Shown here: positions 60,901 through 64,000 of the stretch, one piece after another
Position numbering within the stretch: the first letter of the stretch is position 1
Layout of the letters: each line of letters opens with the position of its first letter
NCBI GenBank assembly: GCA_017519865.1
Contig: JAFWRQ010000027.1
Location: 1-64,000, forward strand
DNA from: Bacteroidales bacterium
Lineage (GTDB): Bacteria > Bacteroidota > Bacteroidia > Bacteroidales > UBA932
Direction of reading: 5' to 3'
DNA length: 64,000 bases
The notes under the pieces: model-generated
The model's input: the letters and a program-made list of their open reading frames with translations, nothing else
Database searches by the model: none
Told to the model about the DNA's origin: nothing
Position numbers and translations under genes: made by a program

Positions 60901-61660
60901 GGTGTGCCTGCCTGTATTCCCCGGCACCAACTGCGACTATGACACCGCCAAGGCGTTCCGCAAGGCGGGAGCGGAGGTGCGTCCGTTCGTGTTCCGCAAC
61001 CTCACTCCCGAAGATGTGCTCAACTCCATAGACGGGTTGGCCGAAAGGATAGGCGAGAGCCATATCCTGGCCTTCTGCGGCGGCTTCTCCTCCGGAGACG
61101 AGCCGGACGGCAGCGGCAAGTTCATCGCCGATGTCATCAACAATGCCAAGGTCGGCGCCGCCATCGCGGCCCTGCAGGCCCGCGGCGGCCTCATCCTCGG
61201 CATCTGCAACGGCTTCCAGGCGCTCGTCAAGAGCGGCCTGCTGCCGTACGGCCGCCTCGGCTGCGTCACCCCCGGCTCGCCGACTCTCTTCCGCAACGAC
61301 ATCAACCGCCATATCTCGCTGATCGCCACTACCGAAGTCGCGTCCGTCAATTCCCCCTGGCTCGCAGGCCTGTCCAAGGGCGAACGCCACTCCATCGCTT
61401 TCAGTCACGGAGAAGGTAAATTCGTCGTTGACGAGACCCTGGCCCGCGAACTCTTCGCCAAGGGTCAGGTGGCGTTCCGCTATGTCGACAACCCCAACGG
61501 CTCCCACTACGACATCGAGGGCATCCTGAGCCCTGACGGGCACATACTCGGCAAGATGGGCCACACCGAGCGCTATGAGGACAACCTGTTCCGGAACATC
61601 TCCGGAAACCGCCGGCAGCCCCTCTTTGAGAATGCAGTGAACTATTTCAAACACAAATAG
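57974..61660 (+). CDS. purL: Phosphoribosylformylglycinamidine synthase, fused PurL/PurQ form
   Basis: The 1228-residue protein has the large proteobacterial-type layout: an N-terminal domain, the linker, two PurM-like halves (SDHCRHTTF near 220, KNETHNHPTEIEPF, GGKDSMSGTF) and a C-terminal class I glutaminase (about 970-1228). The glutaminase triad is intact: Cys1078 in GICNGFQ, and His1197 and Glu1199 in GKMGHTER. It converts FGAR, glutamine and ATP to FGAM. Because it keeps its triad, this lineage has not lost glutamine-dependent amidation in general. Confidence 0.95.
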   Translation: MKSNRIFVEKREQFRVEASSLLAEFNENLSLHLKSLRLINVYDLFGFSDELLEKCRYSVFGEVVTDIVSDSCPLEGKKYIAVEYIPGQFDQRASSAVDCVHLIDPAAEVEIKSSRLLVFDDDTDDETLARIRHYFINPVESRPKDLGVLALGEKADVKPLEDLSGFTAMPEGEWDAFRKSHGLAMSHDDLGEIVRYFSAEGRDPSETELRILDTYWSDHCRHTTFTSELEEITVDESFMSDEFKDSLKMLGSMREELGRSRKSLCLMELATIGARWLRAHGKLDDLEKSEENNACSIFVNVDVDGVQEKWLLQFKNETHNHPTEIEPFGGAATCLGGAIRDPLSGRAYVYQAMRVTGAGDITARVADTIPGKLPQRMISRKAAGGYSSYGNQIGLATTHVREIYDEGYTAKRMEIGAVVGAVKAENVRRESPAAGDVILLLGGRTGRDGIGGATGSSKEHTEESLETCGSEVQKGNAPEERQLQRLFRRPEVTRLIKKSNDFGAGGVSVAIGELAPGLDIYLDRVPTKYSGLNATELAISESQERMAVVVEAADRERFEELCAIDNIEVTHVADVTASGRMRMYYSGVKVCDLSREFIDSAGAKHYAKAAIAAVEDCDPFFREPAGDTLEEKMIDVMGSPNVASQKGLVEMFDSTIGRSTVLMPYGGRRQATETQSSVQKLPADGYTDTASVMAFGYNPDLARWSPYHSAAYAVVEACTKVACTGADWSGMRFSYQEYFERMTKDPHTWGKPLAALLGALKMQAALGLPSIGGKDSMSGTFESIHVPPTLVAFGITTVDARTVISPEFKEAGHSIYLLRHKPLDNRMPDTDALAANWTFLREQILAGNVVSAWSLGYGGIAEALVKMSMGNSLGVDVVVPEKELFSLGYGSVVVETVGALESPAAVLLGGVTASGFRINGESLSTEALEKAYEGRYYKLYPPKVRPAFDEPAPEVEEVPFDCSNLVYPGAPVDKPVVCLPVFPGTNCDYDTAKAFRKAGAEVRPFVFRNLTPEDVLNSIDGLAERIGESHILAFCGGFSSGDEPDGSGKFIADVINNAKVGAAIAALQARGGLILGICNGFQALVKSGLLPYGRLGCVTPGSPTLFRNDINRHISLIATTEVASVNSPWLAGLSKGERHSIAFSHGEGKFVVDETLARELFAKGQVAFRYVDNPNGSHYDIEGILSPDGHILGKMGHTERYEDNLFRNISGNRRQPLFENAVNYFKHK

Positions 61661-61665
61661 ATATA

Positions 61666-62394
61666 ATGAAGAAAAACGAACTGATTTTCAATGGCAAGGA
61701 GAAGCAGGTCTTTGCGACCGACGATCCCGATAAAGTCATTTTCCGATACAAGGATGTGACTTTGGCCTACAACAGCATCAAACGGGCGCGTTTCGAAGGA
61801 AAAGGCGCCCTGAACAGCCAGATCTCGTCGATCCTGCTCGGATACCTCAACCGCAACGGCGTCGAGACCCACTTCATCGAGAGCGTAGGCGAGAGCGAGC
61901 AGCTCTGCCGCAAGATCGAAATCATCCCTCTCGAGGTGATCGTCCGCAACCGCATCTGCGGCTCGCTCGCCGCGCGCCTCGGGATTGCGGACGGATACCG
62001 TCAGCCCAACACCATCGTCGACCTTCGCTACAACAACGACGAACTCGGCGACCCGCTCATCAACGAGCATCATGCAGTGGCGCTCGACCTCGTGTCCTAT
62101 GACGAACTGGACCACATGTTCTCCGTCGCACGTAACGTCAACATCCTGCTCCAGGAACTCTTCCACAAGGCCGGCATCGAACTGGTGGACGTCAAGATCG
62201 AGTTCGGACGTGCTTCCGACAACGGCCACATCATCATTTCGGACGAGATCAGCCCGGATACCTGCCGCCTCTGGGACGAGAGTACCGGCGACAGGCTCGA
62301 CAAGGACCGCTTCCGTCTCGACCTCAGCGACGTGGTGGCTTCCTACAGGAGCGTACTCGAAAGGTTGAACAATGTAATCAAGGAGGAGTCTTAA
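61666..62394 (+). CDS. purC: SAICAR synthetase (phosphoribosylaminoimidazole-succinocarboxamide synthase)
   Basis: The 242-residue enzyme has GKEKQVFATDDPDKVIFRYK at the start, SEQLCRKIEIIPLEVIVRNR, VDVKIEFGR and ISDEISPDTCRLWD. These are the standard PurC blocks for binding ATP and CAIR. It joins CAIR with aspartate. It is 5 nt after purL and 1 nt before purF. Confidence 0.95.
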   Translation: MKKNELIFNGKEKQVFATDDPDKVIFRYKDVTLAYNSIKRARFEGKGALNSQISSILLGYLNRNGVETHFIESVGESEQLCRKIEIIPLEVIVRNRICGSLAARLGIADGYRQPNTIVDLRYNNDELGDPLINEHHAVALDLVSYDELDHMFSVARNVNILLQELFHKAGIELVDVKIEFGRASDNGHIIISDEISPDTCRLWDESTGDRLDKDRFRLDLSDVVASYRSVLERLNNVIKEES

Positions 62395-62395
62395 G

Positions 62396-63754
62396 ATGGG
62401 AGTTCTTGCAGTATATGGCGTCAAGGACGCTTCGACCTTGCTCTATTACGGTCTTCACAATCTCCAGCACAGGGGACAGGAAGGCGGCGGCATCGCCACC
62501 TTCGACGAGAACGGCAAGAGTTACCGCTTCCGCGGGCTCGGACTTCTCAACGAGATCTTCAACGACGTCGAGCTCAAGAAGCTTAAGGGCAGCCTCGGCA
62601 TCGGAAGCGTGAAATATGCCAACGCATCCAGGGAGGGCCTGGACAACGTCCAGCCCGTCTTCTTCCATCACCGGTCCGGTGACTTTGCAGTTGCCGGTGA
62701 TGGTAACGTGGTGAATTCAAAGCAGATACGCGAGTATCTCGAGAAGCACGGCACAATCTTCCAGACCGATACGGACAGCGAGATCCTCGCGCACCTCATC
62801 AAGAAGAGTTCCAACGAGTACCGCATCGACAACATCATGAAGGCGCTCAACATGATGGAGGGAGGATTCACTTTCGTGATCATGACGAAGAACCGCATCT
62901 ACGCCTGCCGCGACAAGTATGGCATCAAGCCTCTCTGTCTGGGAAAACTCGGTGACGGCTATGTCATCAGCAGCGAATCCTGCGCATTCGAGATCATGGG
63001 CGCGACCTTCATCCGCGACGTGCGTCCGGGAGAGATCGTATGCCTGGACAGGAAGGGCGTGCGCAGCACCATCTATTCGCACTTCTTCCGCCACAGGATG
63101 TGCGGAATGGAGTACATCTATTTCGCGCGTCCCGACAGCGACATCGACGGCTGCAATGTCCACGCATACCGCAAGGAAGCGGGCAGGCGGCTGTACCGCG
63201 AGTGCCCGGCCGACGCCGACATCGTAGTCGGCGTGCCGGAGTCGAGCCTCAGCGCCGCGATGGGCTACGCCGAGGAGAGCGGAATCCCTTACGAGATGGG
63301 CCTCGTGAAGCACAAATATGTGGGCCGTACCTTCATCGAGCCGGTCCAGTCCGTGCGCGAACTGGGTGTCAAGATGAAACTTTCCCCCGTGCGCAGCATC
63401 GTGAATGGCAAGCGCATCGTGCTGGTGGACGATTCCATCGTCCGCGGCACCACCTCGCTCAAGATCGTCCGCCTCCTCCGCGAGGCGGGTGCCTCCGAGG
63501 TCCACGTGCGTATCGCCAGCCCGATGATGCGCTTCACCTGCCACTACGGTGTCGACACTTCGACTCCGGAAGAGCTTCTGTGCTCGCACCGTACCCTCGA
63601 ACAGGCTTGCGAAGCCATCGGCGCCGACTCGCTCGGCTACCTGAGCCCTGAGTCCACGCGTGCTTCCGCGTTCGGATGTGCCGACCCTTGCCAGGCCTGT
63701 TTCACAGGGGAGTATCCGACCCTCCTTTACGACGATTCAGAAAACAACGATTAG
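62396..63754 (+). CDS. purF: Amidophosphoribosyltransferase-type PurF lacking the N-terminal nucleophile Cys
   Basis: The 452-residue protein has the PurF layout: an Ntn-glutaminase domain (about 1-230) and a PRTase domain with [14 protein letters not shown]. Active PurF begins with Cys after processing (CGVFG). Here the chain starts [12 protein letters not shown], so Met stands at that position and no Cys is encoded in-frame just upstream. Pocket residues also differ: Lys73 in GSVKYAN (usually Arg) and Asp102-Gly in AGDGNVVN (usually Asn-Gly). Cys236, Cys382, Cys432 and Cys435 fit the ligands of Fe-S type PurF. Phosphoribosylamine formation from free ammonia is the likely remaining activity. 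Confidence 0.9.
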   Translation: MGVLAVYGVKDASTLLYYGLHNLQHRGQEGGGIATFDENGKSYRFRGLGLLNEIFNDVELKKLKGSLGIGSVKYANASREGLDNVQPVFFHHRSGDFAVAGDGNVVNSKQIREYLEKHGTIFQTDTDSEILAHLIKKSSNEYRIDNIMKALNMMEGGFTFVIMTKNRIYACRDKYGIKPLCLGKLGDGYVISSESCAFEIMGATFIRDVRPGEIVCLDRKGVRSTIYSHFFRHRMCGMEYIYFARPDSDIDGCNVHAYRKEAGRRLYRECPADADIVVGVPESSLSAAMGYAEESGIPYEMGLVKHKYVGRTFIEPVQSVRELGVKMKLSPVRSIVNGKRIVLVDDSIVRGTTSLKIVRLLREAGASEVHVRIASPMMRFTCHYGVDTSTPEELLCSHRTLEQACEAIGADSLGYLSPESTRASAFGCADPCQACFTGEYPTLLYDDSENND

Positions 63755-63758
63755 ATAT

Positions 63759-64000
63759 ATGGCAAAGACTTACGAAGACGCGGGCGTCAATCTCGAAGCG
63801 GGATACGAAGTGGTCCGCAGGATCAAACAGCATGTTGCATCCACCGCCCGGGAAGGCTCCATGGGCAATATCGGTTCCTTCGGAGGAATGTTCGACCTCT
63901 CTGCTCTCGGAGTTAAGGAGCCGGTACTGGTGAGCGGCACCGACGGAGTCGGTACCAAGCTCAAGATCGCTTTTGCGATGGACAAGCACGACACTATCGG
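63759..64000 (+). CDS. purM: Phosphoribosylformylglycinamidine cyclo-ligase, N-terminal part
   Basis: The first 80 codons are visible before the window ends. They read [35 protein letters not shown] and [18 protein letters not shown], which are the PurM N-terminal blocks with the ATP-binding GTDGVGTK loop. The enzyme closes FGAM to AIR. It starts 4 nt after purF and continues beyond the window. Confidence 0.93.
   Translation, partial: MAKTYEDAGVNLEAGYEVVRRIKQHVASTAREGSMGNIGSFGGMFDLSALGVKEPVLVSGTDGVGTKLKIAFAMDKHDTI

Noticed and set aside
57965..61654. A 1229-codon open frame opposite purL
   Set aside because: It lies antisense to a well-supported purL gene and is explained by high GC at third codon positions.
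57974..61660. Loss of glutaminase function in PurL as well
   Set aside because: The Cys1078, His1197 and Glu1199 motifs are all intact, so the loss seen in CarA and PurF does not extend to PurL.
1..64000. CRISPR array, tRNA or rRNA genes, prophage or integrative element
   Set aside because: No regularly spaced repeats, cloverleaf-like sequences, rRNA segments, integrase or phage structural genes were recognised.

Overview
The window reads as chromosomal DNA of a high-GC member of the order Bacteroidales. Support: a SusC/SusD polysaccharide utilisation locus, many promoters of the Bacteroidota form TTG-N19-21-TAnnTTTG, almost no Shine-Dalgarno sequences, a serine palmitoyltransferase of the Bacteroides type, and several small lipoprotein families typical of the phylum. 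An uncultured gut or rumen lineage is likely, but the genus cannot be fixed from sequence alone. No tRNA, rRNA, CRISPR array or prophage was seen.

Layout. 1-6.1 kb: housekeeping genes (hotdog thioesterase, TIGR04076 protein, a shortened cutC ending in a tandem repeat, ettA, a glutamine synthetase, an SGNH hydrolase). 6.2-27.4 kb: a beta-glucan degradation region. A minus-strand operon runs susC, susD, a four-module surface binding lipoprotein, GH16 and GH5. It is flanked by a LytTR membrane regulator and a DUF6377-type membrane regulator. A cytoplasmic GH94 phosphorylase is divergent from the DUF6377 gene. Next come a GH9 endoglucanase with a stand-alone TonB plug-domain protein, then a GH51 arabinofuranosidase with an EamA transporter. 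27.5-36.4 kb: a RAYT-like Y1 transposase gene near long palindromes, msrA, a tandem ABC ATPase, DUF1846 and NhaC genes, and a sphingoid-base pair (spt plus SDR) with pspC. 36.5-45.6 kb: a secreted protein, an aminotransferase-aconitase-isocitrate dehydrogenase-citrate synthase run leading to 2-oxoglutarate/glutamate, and small redox, phosphatase, Nudix and lipoprotein genes.

45.7-57.1 kb (minus): a complete de novo UMP operon, pyrC-carA-carB-pyrK-pyrD-pyrF-pyrE-pyrB, mostly with 4-nt overlaps. A CofE-like gene and a DUF1349 lipoprotein gene follow. The operon leader ends in an intrinsic-terminator-like hairpin just before pyrC. 57.4-64 kb (plus, divergent): purE-purL-purC-purF-purM, the last cut by the window end, with a terminator-like hairpin between purE and purL.

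The most unusual signal is in nucleotide biosynthesis. CarA has Gly in place of its glutaminase nucleophile Cys. PurF has lost its N-terminal nucleophile Cys, while keeping its Fe-S cysteines. PurL keeps an intact glutaminase triad. This suggests that carbamoyl phosphate and phosphoribosylamine are made from free ammonia, or with a separate ammonia donor. PyrB also carries a C-terminal zinc ribbon like that of PyrI, without the PyrI allosteric domain.
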